A stretch of 64,000 bases of DNA from Prorocentrum cordatum (taxonomy: Eukaryota > Sar > Dinophyceae > Prorocentrales > Prorocentraceae): contig CAUYUJ010001758.1 of NCBI GenBank assembly GCA_963575745.1, forward strand, positions 458,560-522,559. Reading direction: 5' to 3'. Both the position numbers and the translations under genes were made by a program. Position 1 is the stretch's first letter. Each line of letters starts with the position of its first letter. The notes beneath the pieces were generated by a model. That model did no database searches and was not told the DNA's origin. It saw only the letters and a list, made by a program, of their open reading frames with translations. Shown one piece after another: positions 20,466 through 31,240 of the stretch.

Positions 20466-20870
20466 GTGGGCGCGGCTGTCTCAGAGACCCAGGGCCCGGC
20501 GCTTGTAACTGCCCCTCCGATCTGGGCCTGCACGTGCGCGTGCGAGGAGGGCAGTGGCCGGGCGTGTGAGAAGTCTCGGGCATCGGGGAGCCAGCATCAC
20601 GATTTGGTAATCCGGCTCCATCGTTGCCGATGCCCCGCCTGCTCCGCCTCGTCGCGCCCTGGGGCGTGGGCGCAGGGCGGCCCAGGCTCGCGGGATGACT
20701 CGGCGGTCATCAGGCAGCACCTCTCAGGGCCCGCAGGGCACAGCTCACCGCTGCCAGGCCGCAGCGCTGCATCACAGGGCCCGGCCTGGACGGTGCCTCG
20801 GCGATCTCGTGCGCCGCAGCAGGGGCGGACGGCGGAAACCAACGCGCAAACGGAATTCATGTCTTGGGTC
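20466..20870 (+). other. Cys-rich open segment, possible exon
   Basis: The + frame reads W-A-C-T-C-A-C-E-E-G-S-G and H-R-C-R-C-P-A-C-S-A-S-S, then R-D-D-S-A-V-I-R-Q-H-L-S-G-P-A-G, without a stop over 400 bp. Two other frames are also open in part. It has balanced composition and lies between a dispersed repeat and a MITE. No family recognised. Confidence 0.3.
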
Positions 20871-20887
20871 GAGCCCTGCTGCATCGG

Positions 20888-20966
20888 TCACCGCCTACCA
20901 CCCCACCCAACCCGAAGGCATCCATCTGCCCTCCATTTCCAGGGGGGGGCGGGTCGGGGAACATGG

Positions 20967-21062
<96 letters not shown>

Positions 21063-21161
21063 CACAAACAACACACATACACCACACACACACCCAACAC
21101 AACACACACACACCACACACACACACGCACACACACCACAACATCACCACACACACACCCA

Positions 21162-21192
<31 letters not shown>

Positions 21193-21345
21193 ACCACAAC
21201 TACACACACCACCACCACACACTACCAAAACCACACACAAACACACACACCTCACGAACACTGGTCGAGGAGAACCCGTACCATCCCCCCAACCCAAATT
21301 CTGGGTCTGTCGGTTGGGCTGGCGTGGTCTGGTAGGCAATTCACT
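20888..21345. mobile_element. MITE-like element, family B, copy 2, split by an (AC)n expansion
   Basis: Left arm CCTACCACCCCACCCAACCC and right arm GGTTGGGCTGGCGTGGTCTG match the arms of the 165-bp copy at 8006-8170. Core words (ATTTCCAGGGGGGGGCGGG, AACATGGAAACACAC, CCCCCCAACCCAAATTC) also match. The AC array sits at the ACAAAAACACC of the short copy, so the element gained almost 300 bp by repeat growth. Confidence 0.85.
20968..21262. repeat. (AC)n array
   Basis: Pure AC from about 20970 to 21060, then AC with AACAC, CCACAC and ATACAC variants to 21262. Confidence 0.95.
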
Positions 21346-21534
21346 TCAGGCTCAGCGAGCTCCGGCTCGCCTAGCTCCTCGGAGGGGGGGAAGGAGGTAG
21401 GAGGTAGGGATAGTGATGATGATTAAGAGGTAGAGGAGGTGGAGGATAGGAGGAATATTCACAGGAGGAGGAACAAGAGGAGGAGCAGGAGGAAGAGCAG
21501 GAGGAGAGTAGGACCAGGAGGACGAGGAATGCCA

Positions 21535-21535
<1 letters not shown>

Positions 21536-21594
<59 letters not shown>

Positions 21595-21605
21595 GGTCGT
21601 GGTCG
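21536..21605. repeat. (CGT)n array
   Basis: TCGTCG trinucleotides with one GCC break, ending in GGTCGTGGTCG. It sits at the edge of the 88-bp satellite. Confidence 0.9.
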
Positions 21606-21699
21606 CGAGGGCCCCGCGCTGCGGGACGGGGCTCGCCGCCGGGAGGGGGCCCCGGCTGCGGGCCGCCGGGGGCCCCAGGGAGCCAAGGACGCCCTCGGG

Positions 21700-24380
21700 G
21701 GCGCGAGGTTGTTCGCGCGTCGCGCTTCGCGCTTCGGCTCCCATTCCTCCTCGTCCTCCGTTTCTCCCCTGGGAGGCGGCGCGGGGGCGCGAGGTTGTTC
21801 GCGCGTCGCGCTTCGCGCTTCGGCTCCCACTCCTCCTCGTCCTCCGTTTCTCCCCTGGGAGGCGGCGCGGGGGCGCGAGGCTGTTCGCGCGTCGCGCTTC
21901 GCGGTTCGGCTCCCACTCCTCCTCGTCCTCCGTTTCCCCCCTGGGGGGCGGCGCGGGGGCGCGAGGCTGTTCGCGCGTCGCGCTTCGCGGTTCGGCTCCC
22001 GCTCCTCCTCGTCCTCCATTTCTCCCATGCGGGGGGCGGCGCGAGGGCGCGAAGGTTGTTCGCGCGTCGCGCTTCGCGCTTCGGCTCCCACTCCTCCTGT
22101 CCTCCGTTTCTCCCCTGGGGGGCGGCGCGGGGGCGCGAGGCTGTTCGCGCGTCGCGCTTCGCGGTTCGGCTCCCACTCCTCCTCGTCCTCCGTTTCTCCC
22201 CTGCGGGGGCGGCGCGAGGGCGCGAAGGTTGTTCGCGCGTCGCGCTTTCGCGCTTCGGCTCCCACTCCTCCTCCTCGTCCTCCGTTTCCCCCCTGGGGGG
22301 CGGCGCGGGGGCCGAGGCTGTTTCGCGCGTCGCGCTTCGCGGTTTCGGCTCCGGCTTCCTACACCTCCTCGTCCTTCCATTTCCTCCCATGCGGGGGGCG
22401 CGCGAGGGCCGCGAAGGTTTTGATCGCGCGTCGCGACTTCGGCGGTTCGGCTCCCACTCCCTCCTGTCCTCTTCCGTTTCTCCCCTGGGGGCGGCGCGGG
22501 GGCGCGAGGCTGGTTCGCGCGTCGCGCTTTCTCGCGGTTCGGCTCCCCTCCTCCTCGTCCTCCGTTTCTCCCCTGCGGGGGCGGCGCGAGGGCGCGAAGG
22601 TTGTTCGCGCGTCGCGCTTCGCGCTTCGGCTCCCACTCCTCCTCGTCCCCCGTTTCTCCCCTGGGGGGCGGCGCGGGGGCGCGAGGCTGTTCGCGCGTCG
22701 CGCTTCGCGCTTCGGCTCCCACTCCTCCTCGTCCTCCGTTTCTCCCCTGCGGGGGCGGCGCGAGGGCGCGAAGGTTGTTCGCGCGTCGCGCTTCGCGCTT
22801 CGGCTCCCATTCCTCCTCGTCCTCCGTTTCTCCCCTGGGGGCGGCGCGGGGGCGCGAGGCTGTTCGCGCGTCGCGCTTCGCGGTTCGGCTCCCACTCCTC
22901 CTCGTCCTCCGTTTCTCCCCTGCGGGGGCGGCGCGAGGGCGCGAAGGTTGTTCGCGCGTCGCGCTTCGCGCTTCGGCTCCCACTCCTCCTCGTCCTCCGT
23001 TTCCCCCCTGGGGGGCGGCGCGGGGGCGCGAGGCTGTTCGCGCGTCGCGCTTCGCGGTTCGGCTCCCACTCCTCCTCGTCCTCCGTTTCTCCCCTGCGGG
23101 GGCGGCGCGAGGGCGCGAAGGTTGTTCGCGCGTCGCGCTTCGCGCTTCGGCTCCCACTCCTCCTCGTCCTCCGTTTCTCCCATGGGGGGCGGCGCGGGGG
23201 CGCGAGGCTGTTCGCGCGTCGCGCTTCGCGGTTCGGCTCCCACTCCTCCTCGTCCTCCGTTTCTCCCCTGGGAGGCGGCGCGGGGGCGCGAGGCTGTTCG
23301 CGCGTCGCGCTTCGCGCTTCGGCTCCCATTCCTCCTCGTCCTCCGTTTCTCCCCTGGGGGGGCGGCGCGAGGGCGCGAAGGTTGTTCGCGCGTCGGCGCT
23401 TCGCGCTTCGGCTTCCTCCCAACGTCCTCCTCGGTCTCCCGTTTTCGCCCCTGGGGGGCGTCGCGAAGGGCGCGAAGGTATTCTTCGAGCGTCGAGCTTA
23501 CGCGCTTCGGCTTTCCCATCCTCCCTCGTCCTACCGTTTCCTCCCCTGGGGCGGGCGCGGGGCGCGATGTGTTCGCGCGTCGCGCTTCGCGCTTCGGCTC
23601 CCACTCCTCCTCGTCCTCCGTTTCCCCCCCTGGGGGGCGGCGCGGGGGCGCGAGGCTGTTCGCGCGTCGCGCTTCGCGGTTCGGCTCCCACTCCTCCTCG
23701 TCCTCCGTTTCTCCCCTGCGGGGGCGGCGCGAGGGCGCGAAGGTTGTTCGCGCGTCGCGCTTCGCGCTTCGGCTCCCACTCCTCCTCGTCCTCCGTTCCC
23801 CCCATGGGGGGCGGCGCGGGGGCGCGAGGCTGTTCGCGCGTCGCGCTTCGCGGTTCGGCTCCCACTCCTCCTCGTCCTCCGTTTCTTCCCTGGGAGGCGG
23901 CGCGGGGGCGCGAGGCTGTTCGCGCGTCGCGCTTCGCGCTTCGGCTCCCATTCCTCCTCGTCCTCCGTTTCTCCCCTGGGGGGGCGGCGCGAGGGCGCGA
24001 AGGTTGTTCGCGCGTCGCGCTTCGCGCTTCGGCTCCCACTCCTCCTCGTCCTCCGTTTCTCCCCTGGGGGGCGGCGCGAGGGCGCGAAGGTATTCGCGCG
24101 TCGCGCTTCGCGCTTCGGCTCCCATTCCTCCTCGTCCTCCGTTTCTCCCCTGGGGGCGGCGCGGGGGCGCGATGTTGTTCGCGCGTCGCGCTTCGCGGTT
24201 GGGTTCCCACTCCTCCTCGTCCTCCGTTTCTCCCCTGGGAGGCGGCGCGAGGGCGCGAAGGTATTCGCGCGTCGCGCTTCGCGCTTCGGTTCCCATTCCT
24301 CCTCGTCCTCCGTTTCTCCCCTGGGGGACGGCGCGAGGGAGCGAGGTTGTTCGCGCTTCGCGCAGCGCGAGGCGCGAAGT
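21700..24380. repeat. 85-88-bp satellite with two alternating unit types
   Basis: About 31 units built from TTCGCGCGTCGCGCTTCGCG, TTCGGCTCCCACTCCTCC, TCGTCCTCCGTTTCTCCCCT and GGCGGCGCGGGGGCGCGAGG. Measured starts 22691, 22779, 22864 and 22952 give 88, 85 and 88 bp. Two types alternate: CGCGCTTCGG with GAGGCTGTTC or GAAGGTTGTTC, and CGCGGTTCGG. Two zones (22300-22570 and 23380-23570) carry many single-base indels. Very long frames (up to about 1,000 codons) exist on both strands but rotate phase with the repeat. Confidence 0.95.
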
Positions 24381-24408
24381 TGGGAGCCCTTGCTGAACCC
24401 AACGCTGC

Positions 24409-24580
24409 TAGGTTTGAGTCAGGCGTGTCCCACTACAGGAGGAACATTCGAGAACTGTCAGAACCAGTCTGGGGACGATGTTTGGTGCCCTTTGGATCAC
24501 GTCTGATGGAGAGGTTTGACCATTCTGTTATTTGTCTTCCAAACTCGGCCCGTAGCAGGACATGCCCGACCGAAGGTTTG
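24409..24580. mobile_element. MITE-like element, family H, copy 1
   Basis: Ends GTCAGGCGTGTCCCACTACA and GTAGCAGGACATGCCCGACC are inverted copies. The internal word AGTCTGGGGACGATGTTTG(G) is shared with 53542-53744. The family has five copies in the window. This one abuts the satellite. Confidence 0.85.
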
Positions 24581-24715
24581 GCATATCCCTCATCGCCAGT
24601 CCTACTTGCCAGAAATTGCCGACTCAGAGTTGTCATTTATCCCAGGAGGTCGCCCATGTAACCACGGGGTTTCACCTGCTCAAAGTTTGAGAATCGGGCG
24701 AGGACCTTAGTGAGC

Positions 24716-24942
24716 CCCTGAAGCGGCAGGGTTTTTTCCCCGTTTCGAAAAAGTGTCTCTTGGGAATGCAAACAGTAAGCACAAAACGACGACCACAAAC
24801 GGGAAAAACGAGGCTCCAGGATTGGGACCTGAATCGGGACCGGCAAAACAACGGCGACGGGACCGGGAAAACAACGGCGCCGGAACCGACAAGAAAACGG
24901 CAGAACGGAACTGGGGGAAAACGGCCCTGTCGTTTCCAGGGC
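24716..24942. mobile_element. Dispersed element with inverted ends, family I, copy 1
   Basis: Left CCCCTGAAGCGGCAGGG and right CCCTGTCGTTTCCAGGG are inverted with 3-4 mismatches. The core from AAAGTGTCTCTTGGGAATG through GGCAAAACAACGGCGACGG matches 42648-42840. Confidence 0.75.
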
Positions 24943-24964
24943 CCGCTAAGGCGAGGCATGAGGA

Positions 24965-25085
24965 GCAGGAGAAGGAGGAGGAGGAGGAGGAGGAGGAGGG
25001 GGAGGAGGGGGAGGGGGAGGAGGAGGAGGAGGAGGAGGAGGAGGAGGAGGAGGAGGAGGAGGAGGAGGAAGAAGAAGAAGAAGGA
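24965..25085. repeat. (GGA)n array
   Basis: Pure GGA/GAG ending in GAAGAAGAAG. AT-richer AATAATAAG sequence (25090-25215) and a GAA/GGA array (25240-25318) follow. Confidence 0.9.
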
Positions 25086-25429
25086 GGAGGGTAATAATAC
25101 TAAGAAGAAAAGAATAAGAACCATAACAATAATAATACTAAGAGAGGAAGAATAATAAGGAGGAAGAGGAGTAGAATAATAATCATATGATAAGAAGGAG
25201 GAGGAGTATAATCATAATATTAATATGAAGGGTCAACACAAAAATAAGAAGACGAAGAAGAGGAGGATGAAGAAGAAGAAGAAGACGAAGGATGAGGAGG
25301 AGGAGGAGGAGGAGGATACTTCTCGAATCCTCCCGCAAAGCGGTGCGGGGCTCTCCCAGGGGGCCACCCTCCCCCCGCCGTCTGCTGCAGCACCCTGGGC
25401 CCGTGCGCGTGGGCCCAGGGCAGGGGGGC

Positions 25430-25586
25430 GCAGAGGAGGGACGGGGGCAGAGGCGGGGTGCACGGGGGGGGGGGGAGCACGGGGGGGAGCAGGGGCGGGG
25501 GGGAGCACGGGGCGGGGGGGAGCAGGGTGAGGTGGGGGGGGGGCACGGGGCGGAGGGGGAGCACGGGGGGGGAGCACGAGGGAGGG
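25430..25586. repeat. G-run minisatellite (GGGGGGAGCACGG)n
   Basis: About ten units of a 10-16 bp motif with G5-G10 runs. Closely spaced G runs could form G-quadruplexes. Confidence 0.8.
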
Positions 25587-25599
25587 GCGAAGCGATGGA

Positions 25600-25797
25600 T
25601 AGGGGAACAAAACGTGACAGAAGCATAAAAACTCGGGGGTCCGCGCGGATTTCTCGGATCGGCGCTGGGGCCCCCCGGCGGCGCCTCCGGCGCCGCCCCT
25701 GGCGCGCTCCGCGCGCCAGGGAGGGGGTCCAGCGCGGATCTGAGAAATCCGCGCGGACCTCCGAGTTTTTATGGCTATGCCACTTTTTGTTCCCCTA
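25600..25797. mobile_element. Foldback MITE with 13-bp target duplication, family J, copy 1
   Basis: 198 bp running from TAGGGGAACAAAA to TTTTGTTCCCCTA. The arms pair over about 72 bp with few mismatches (TAAAAACTCGGGGGTCCGCG against CGCGGACCTCCGAGTTTTTA). It is flanked by GCGAAGCGATGGA (25587-25599) and GCGAAGCGATGTA (25798-25810), a 13-bp target-site duplication with one mismatch. This is the cleanest insertion in the window. There is no coding capacity, so it needs an enzyme supplied in trans. A relative lies at 31027-31240. Confidence 0.92.
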
Positions 25798-25854
25798 GCG
25801 AAGCGATGTAGGAGGAGGTGGACTTGCGAAGTCCTCCCTGGGATGTCCTCGGGG

Positions 25855-26021
25855 GATGGGGGAGGGAGAGGAGGGGGGGGGGGGGCAGAAGGGGGGAGCA
25901 GAGGAGGGGAAGAGGATGGTGGGGGGCGGGGAGCAGGGGGGGGAGCAGGGACAGGTGGCAGGGAGGGCGAAGGTCGGGATCCCGCAAAGGCGGTGTGTGC
26001 CCCGTGCATGTTTGTGTGCGT

Positions 26022-26067
<46 letters not shown>

Positions 26068-26095
26068 AAGAGAGAGAGAGAGAGAGAGTTCGAAC
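25855..26095. repeat. G-run minisatellite and (GA)n
   Basis: 25855-25970 repeats GGGGGAGCAG-type units. 26028-26095 is (GA)n with one AAAAAAG break. Confidence 0.85.
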
Positions 26096-27030
26096 GGCTC
26101 TTGCACCGAACCGCCCAAAACAGATGCCCCCCAGCCGCCAGCAGCTCCCGATAGTTGCCGACGGGTGGGGCATGTGGGGGGGCATCTGTTTGCGGCAGTT
26201 CGGTGCACCAGCGGATCGAACTCATGCCCCCCCCCCCTCAGGGTCACCCCCCTTTCGGGTGGATCCCGAGAAGGGATGGGGGGGGAGGTGGACTTCCGAA
26301 ATCTTTCCTGGGAGCTCTTGGAGGATGGAGGAGGAAGGGGAAGGGAGGGAGAAGGGGACTGTCGAAGTCCTCTGGGCGATCCTGCTGGGTTCCAGTAGGG
26401 CCTCGAAGTTCTAGGGGGCTCTCAAGGGTCTAGGCGGGCCAGGCAGCAGGAGGAGGGGAGCAGAGCGAGGAGGAAGGGGGGGATGAGAGGCATGGCGTCT
26501 GTCGAGGTCCTGACGCCGGCTGCTTGCTCATGTTGGTCATCGGTTGTGGCGCTGCCGATTGCAAAGTCGTAGTTGCAACATGGCGCTGCCCGTATCGGGT
26601 GCAGAACATCTTGTCTCAGCTTCGGGGGGCCTCAAGCTTGAGGGAAAACGTGCAGACCGACAGGGAGCGCTCAAGTTGCAGAGCTCGACCTGAATAAAAG
26701 CATTCGACAGAAGCTGAATTTGCTCCGTACGCAGGAATCGTAACGCTTCTGAAGCCGAGCGGCTTGTGAACGTATCGATGGACTTCGAGAATCAGCTGCA
26801 CAGATGGTAACGATCACATGTAGCTGTCCTTCGAATGATGGCTGCATGTATGTGTGGTTGCACGGTGTAATGTACTATGCGTAATATGAGGTCGTTGCAG
26901 GATTGTCTTGCCACGCACGCCAGGAAGTAGCGAGTATTGGAAACGTGTATATTGGCATGTCGCAACACCATGCTCCAGCGATATGGTATGGGTACCAGGT
27001 ACAATGAACGCGACCGCGGCGACAACGTCA
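26096..27030. other. Mostly unique sequence, no recognised gene
   Basis: 26100-26460 has GC-rich sequence with GGATGGGGG words and a GACTT(C/T)CGAA repeat (26290, 26360). 26470-27030 is one of the few balanced-GC, non-repetitive parts (TGCATGTATGTGTGGTTGC). No frame shows a domain. Confidence 0.4.
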
Positions 27031-27034
27031 TTTT

Positions 27035-28080
27035 ATGACGCATACGAAATCATGTCGTTGTTGCAAGACGCGCATGGCTGCCACGATGCTTGGGCATGCA
27101 AGCGAATGTGAATTACGCAGAAGGGCTTTCAAACAATCGGGACTCCCTGGTCGGTGCTGTCACATGACAGCGCCTGTGGCATCTTCACCGAGCCTGGGTA
27201 ATGCGGAGCACGTGCAGGAACTGCTGAGCACACATGTGCTCATCGGTCTAAGCTTCAGCGATGATGGCGCCAGATGTGGTCGCGCCTGCGCCCTGCAGCT
27301 GAACGTGAATACCATCCCCGCGATTCGGTGCGCCTTCTCATGCCCGTTGCGCCCACGCTCGCAGTCGCCATCAGCTTCTCGGCCCCAGGCGAACCTGCGC
27401 GAGGGCCCCGCGGCGCGCGCAGCAAGGGGGCTGCAACCGGCTGGCGCCGCGCAGGCCTTCGGGGACACCCCCGTGGGCGTTTTCGACTTCGACTACAGCC
27501 CATGTGGGTTCGGGCTCGGACGGAGCTGCGATGCTGTGCCGTCCGTCTTGAGCCTGCGTCGGGATCGGCAGCCCGCAGGGGGGGGACGGTCGCTGTCTCC
27601 AGGGGATCGCCGCCGCAGACGCGGGGCGGTCATGCGGGAGATTGGCCTTTTGAGCCAAGGCTCGTCCGGCTCTGCCTGCTGCCTTTGGATGGGTTGCTCT
27701 TGCCACCCTCGTCCTGCAGGCCGCTCGCCTGCCGGCCGGGCGCTGGTGCCCATCAGGTCGCCCGTCCTATTGGCGCCCGTCGCCGATGGCCTCCAGGCCA
27801 GCGGCTCATGCGGCCACTCGTCCAGCCTTTTGCGGCGCCGATCCGCCGAGCTGGCCCCCCTGGCGGTTGCTTCGCCTTCCTTGCAGACAACCCCTTCTCC
27901 TGAGAGAGGAACAGGAGGAACTCGTGCGCCATTCGATGCGGCGCCAGGTCGGCATGAGGCGCGTTCGCGCACAGCTCTGGTACTGACCTCCCGAGGGTCT
28001 CCGCTGCTGCGAACTCTTCGTCGCCCGCCAGCCGCGTCATCTGCGGGTCCTCTGCCGCCCGGGGCAACTTCCAGAACCGC
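27035..28080. other. Long open segment, no recognised family
   Basis: A + frame stays open for about 1 kb, and two other frames are open over much of it. Possible coding-like stretches are F-G-D-T-P-V-G-V-F-D-F-D-Y-S-P-C-G-F-G (about 27460-27515) and L-L-R-E-E-Q-E-E-L-V-R-H-S-M-R-R (about 27897-27945), in different frames. It could be exons of a spliced gene or decayed coding sequence. Confidence 0.3.
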
Positions 28081-28084
28081 CCAA

Positions 28085-28650
28085 CCAGGCATCGCCACGC
28101 AATGCAAAACAATGTACATCAATGCAAGACAATGCGAAGCAGCGCGGTGCACTGCAACGCAATGCGACGCAACGCAGTTCGGTGCAACACACTGCAGCGC
28201 AGTGCAAAGCAGTGAGATAGCAATACAACACAACGCAAAACATTGCCAATCAATGCAAACATATGCGATGCAACACAACGCACATCAATACAACATACTA
28301 CGATGTAGCGCAATGCAATGCAATGCAGTGCACAGCAACGCAACACAATGCACATCGTCGCAACGCAAGGCAATATCAGTGCGACCACAGTGCGATAGCA
28401 ATGGGACAGTAATGTAAAGCAATGCAGAGCAGTGCAACGCACGGCGTAGCAGCGCAACTCGGAGCAGCTCATTGCAAAGCGGTGCAACACGATTCGATTG
28501 CAACGCCGTGCGGTTCTGACGCAACGGCGCGACGCAGTGCGACGCAGCGCAGCGCAATGCAGAGCAATGTTTAGCAAGGCGCACCGATGCCAAGGAATGC
28601 GAAGCAGTGCAAAACAAGAACAATGCGAACCAGTGCAAAGCGGGCGGCGA
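28085..28650. repeat. 10-bp degenerate repeat (GCAATGCAAA)n
   Basis: More than 50 units near AGCAATGCAA, AGCAGTGCAA and ACGCAACGC at about 10-bp spacing. Frames in it are Cys/Ile/Leu-rich artefacts. Confidence 0.9.
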
Positions 28651-28815
28651 CGAGGCGGGCGGCGACGAGATGGCGACGATGCGGCCGCGCGGCCACCGCG
28701 GCCCGCAGCCCCGGGCGACGAGGCGGCCACGTGGCGGCCAGAGCAGCCCGCGGGCTCGGGCGGCGGGCGGCGACGGGCGGTGACGAGGCGGCGACGGCGG
28801 CCGCATGGCGGCCAG
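28650..28815. repeat. GGCGGCGACGAG-type repeat
   Basis: Irregular GGCGGCGACGAGG, GGCCACGTGG and GGCGGCGACGG units, then unique sequence. Confidence 0.7.
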
Positions 28816-30064
28816 AGAGCCCCGCAGCCCCAGTTTCACGGTAAGGGAATCAGATCCCCCAGGTGCAAGCACGGTTCGGGGAGGTGTTCAGAACAGAACC
28901 ATCTCGGCCGTTCCCCCTTGTCGCGTTGCTTGTTTCAGGATTCGATCTGGATATCATTGGGATGCGCTCCTCGTTCCTCGCATCCTGTGCCATATCGGCA
29001 TTTGCAGTATGCCGGCGGCTCGGACCGACTTGACTGCTTAATTTGTTGGAGGGGCGCGCTCTCCAAGAATTCGGGGTGCACCTTTGCCAGAGAACTGGGT
29101 GGGAATGCCTCGCGGCGAGCGATGGCATCGCCCGCCATGTGGGCGCCAGTGCAGACCCTCTTCCACCACCCACCACCTCCTCCTAAACTGTGCTCCGTCC
29201 TCCCCTTGCACCCCTCGTCCAGCTGCCCGGCTTCCTTTCCATTAGCTTGCCTCTCCTCCATTTGCCTCCTCGTCCTCCTTCCTCCTCCACCATCTTGCTC
29301 GACATCATCCCAGCTTGTTTCCTCCTCTGCCACATGTGCACACGATTGTCATCTGGCGAGCGTGTTCGCCACATCGCTTGGGAGTACTCGCGGCAACGCT
29401 GTAGAGTGGCATAGCTGTAGAGTCGTGTGGTTGGTCGACACATGCGGGGGCAATTGCAAAGGACATGAACAAGCTCTCATGCAGAAAAATGTTGCTCAGA
29501 TCTCTGACACAAGAATCGACTGTCATGCGGCATGCCTGTGGGCGCGAGTGCGTAGAGTGTGGGCGCGAGTGCAAGGTGCGAGTGCGGGTGTAGCATGCGG
29601 GGGGTGAGTGTGGGGCGAGTGTGTGCGTCGAGTGTGGGGGTGAGTGTGGTGCGTTTCTCATCTCCCACCTAGTACTGCCCCCCCCCAGATATACACAAGC
29701 CGTGCCCAACGGGAGCGACAACTTGCGCTCTCTCCGAGCACTGCGCACTCGACCCAGAGGCGTACGCAGCACCGACACCCACGCAGTCACTGGACGTACA
29801 TAGCACGCGACACTCCGGCGGCAGACCCCCCCCCCAGGCATCATCACCAGATAGTTCAGGTAGGAAAAACACAGACACAATTAATCGTCGAGTCCCAGAT
29901 GAATATGGGCAAAGATGGGAAGTAGGGGGGGAGCCGAAAAATAAAAAAATATTGGAAACTATAGGGAATCCTGAGATTCGTGTCTATTCATTGGTGTGTC
30001 CCTGGGCCCTGGAATAGTGAAGAGTGTCTTCTATCGTTTTGCACATGCGGGAGACAATACCCTG
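28816..30064. other. Balanced-GC region, no recognised gene
   Basis: Little repetition apart from GAGTGTGGG(C/G) units at 29535-29650 and a CTCC-rich patch at 29160-29300. No domain, tRNA or rRNA recognised in either strand. Confidence 0.35.
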
Positions 30065-30200
30065 GCATCGCCCGGATGTGCGCATTTTTCTTCGGCGAGC
30101 ACCATCGAGGAGCATCCCGGATCATGGAGCAACAGAAATAAACACGCACCGAGCCGAAGCATGCACGGGGAGTGGACCTCAGAGCCGTGGCAAGTCTGCG
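30065..30200. repeat. Dispersed repeat, family K, copy 1
   Basis: Collinear with 49683-49840: CATCGCCCGGATGTGCGCAT, TTTTTCTTCGGCGAGC, CCATCGAGGAGC and GCATGCACGGGGAGTGGAC. Confidence 0.75.
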
Positions 30201-30539
30201 TGTTTGTTGGATGTTCTCGCGCATCCTGGGGGGGATCGCCTTGGAGGTTCCGTGCGTGTAGGCCGGCGCAGGGTCTCCTGCTCCTGAGGGATGTTTTTCC
30301 GTCATGGGTCCGACCGTCGCGGGAGACCAGGAGCCACCGATTCCGGAATCGAACGGGCCCACATTTCGTCCCTAGAAAGATATACATACGCACAGACCCC
30401 GTACAGAAAAGCCGTCTTGGAGAGCGATGATGTTGCAGCACCTGTTTGCGTTGGACATGCGACGGCGATCACAATATGGATAGCATGGTCGAAGGCGCCT
30501 CTGGCGAGTCATCATTGTCCCCTGTGGCTGAGAAGCGGG

Positions 30540-30848
30540 TTGTTGGGCTGGTTAGTCGGCATTTTGGCGCCTCAGGGGTCTCCCTCTTGGGCCGTCTTGG
30601 CGCCTTTGTGGTGGCCTCTTTGGGGCAGTCTTGAGAGTCCCTTGGGCCCTCTTCGGAGCCTCTGGGGCGCTCGTGGGCCGTCTTGGGGCCCTCTGGGGCT
30701 GTCTTGGGGGCCTCTGGGTCATCTCGGCTGGCCCTTGGTGTCGTCTTAGGGCTCTCTTGGGCAGTCTTGGGGCTCTCCCTTTTGGGCCGTCTGGGATCTC
30801 TCCTGGGCCGCCGGGGGGCCGTCCTCGGCCGTCTTACGGGCCGCCTCT

Positions 30849-30850
<2 letters not shown>
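30540..30850. repeat. CTTGGGGCC-type minisatellite, family L
   Basis: Degenerate 10-13 bp units (CCTCTTGGG, GTCTTGGGGC, CCGTCTTGG). The same family appears at 31780-32260, 53780-54070 (reverse) and 59460-60240, and inside family-A elements. Confidence 0.8.
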
Positions 30851-30854
<4 letters not shown>

Positions 30855-30881
<27 letters not shown>

Positions 30882-30945
30882 GAGGAGGAGGAGGAGGAGG
30901 AGGAGGAGGAGGAGGAGGAGGAGGAGGAGGAGGAGGGGGAGTGGG
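30855..30945. repeat. (GGA)n array
   Basis: Pure GGA of about 28 units after a G10 run. Confidence 0.95.
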
Positions 30946-31026
30946 CCCTTCTTGGACCAGCTCGTGGGTTATTTTGGTTTCCGTGACCCTCTTGGAGCCC
31001 TTTTGGGCCTACAATCATGGGCTCCC

Positions 31027-31240
31027 ACAGATCGAAGAAGAGCAGCACCGTAAAAACAAACTTTTGGCGCTTCGCGCAGGTTTCTTGGATCCGCGCCGGG
31101 CTCCCCCAGCGGCGCTTTCGGCGCCGCTCTTGGCGCGCTCCGCGCGCCAGGGAGGGGGTCCAGCGCAGATCCATGAAATCTGCGCGGAGCGCCGCAAGTT
31201 TACGTTTATGGTTTCTCTTTTTCTACAAACCAACATGTGA
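31027..31240. mobile_element. Foldback MITE, family J, copy 2
   Basis: Carries GGATCCGCGCCGGGCTCCC and CGCGCCAGGGAGGGGGTCCA, like 25600-25797, and keeps inverted arms (GCGCAGGTTTCTTGGATCCG against CAGATCCATGAAATCTGCGC). Its outer ends are diverged and no target duplication is evident, so it is older. Confidence 0.75.

Noticed and set aside
21352-24402. Reading frames of about 700 to 1,000 codons on both strands
   Set aside because: They follow an 85-88-bp satellite in rotating phase with no domain; absence of stops is explained by unit composition.
28085-28650. Cys-rich reading frames over the GCAATGCAAA region
   Set aside because: Caused by a 10-bp degenerate repeat; no Cys spacing typical of a real domain.
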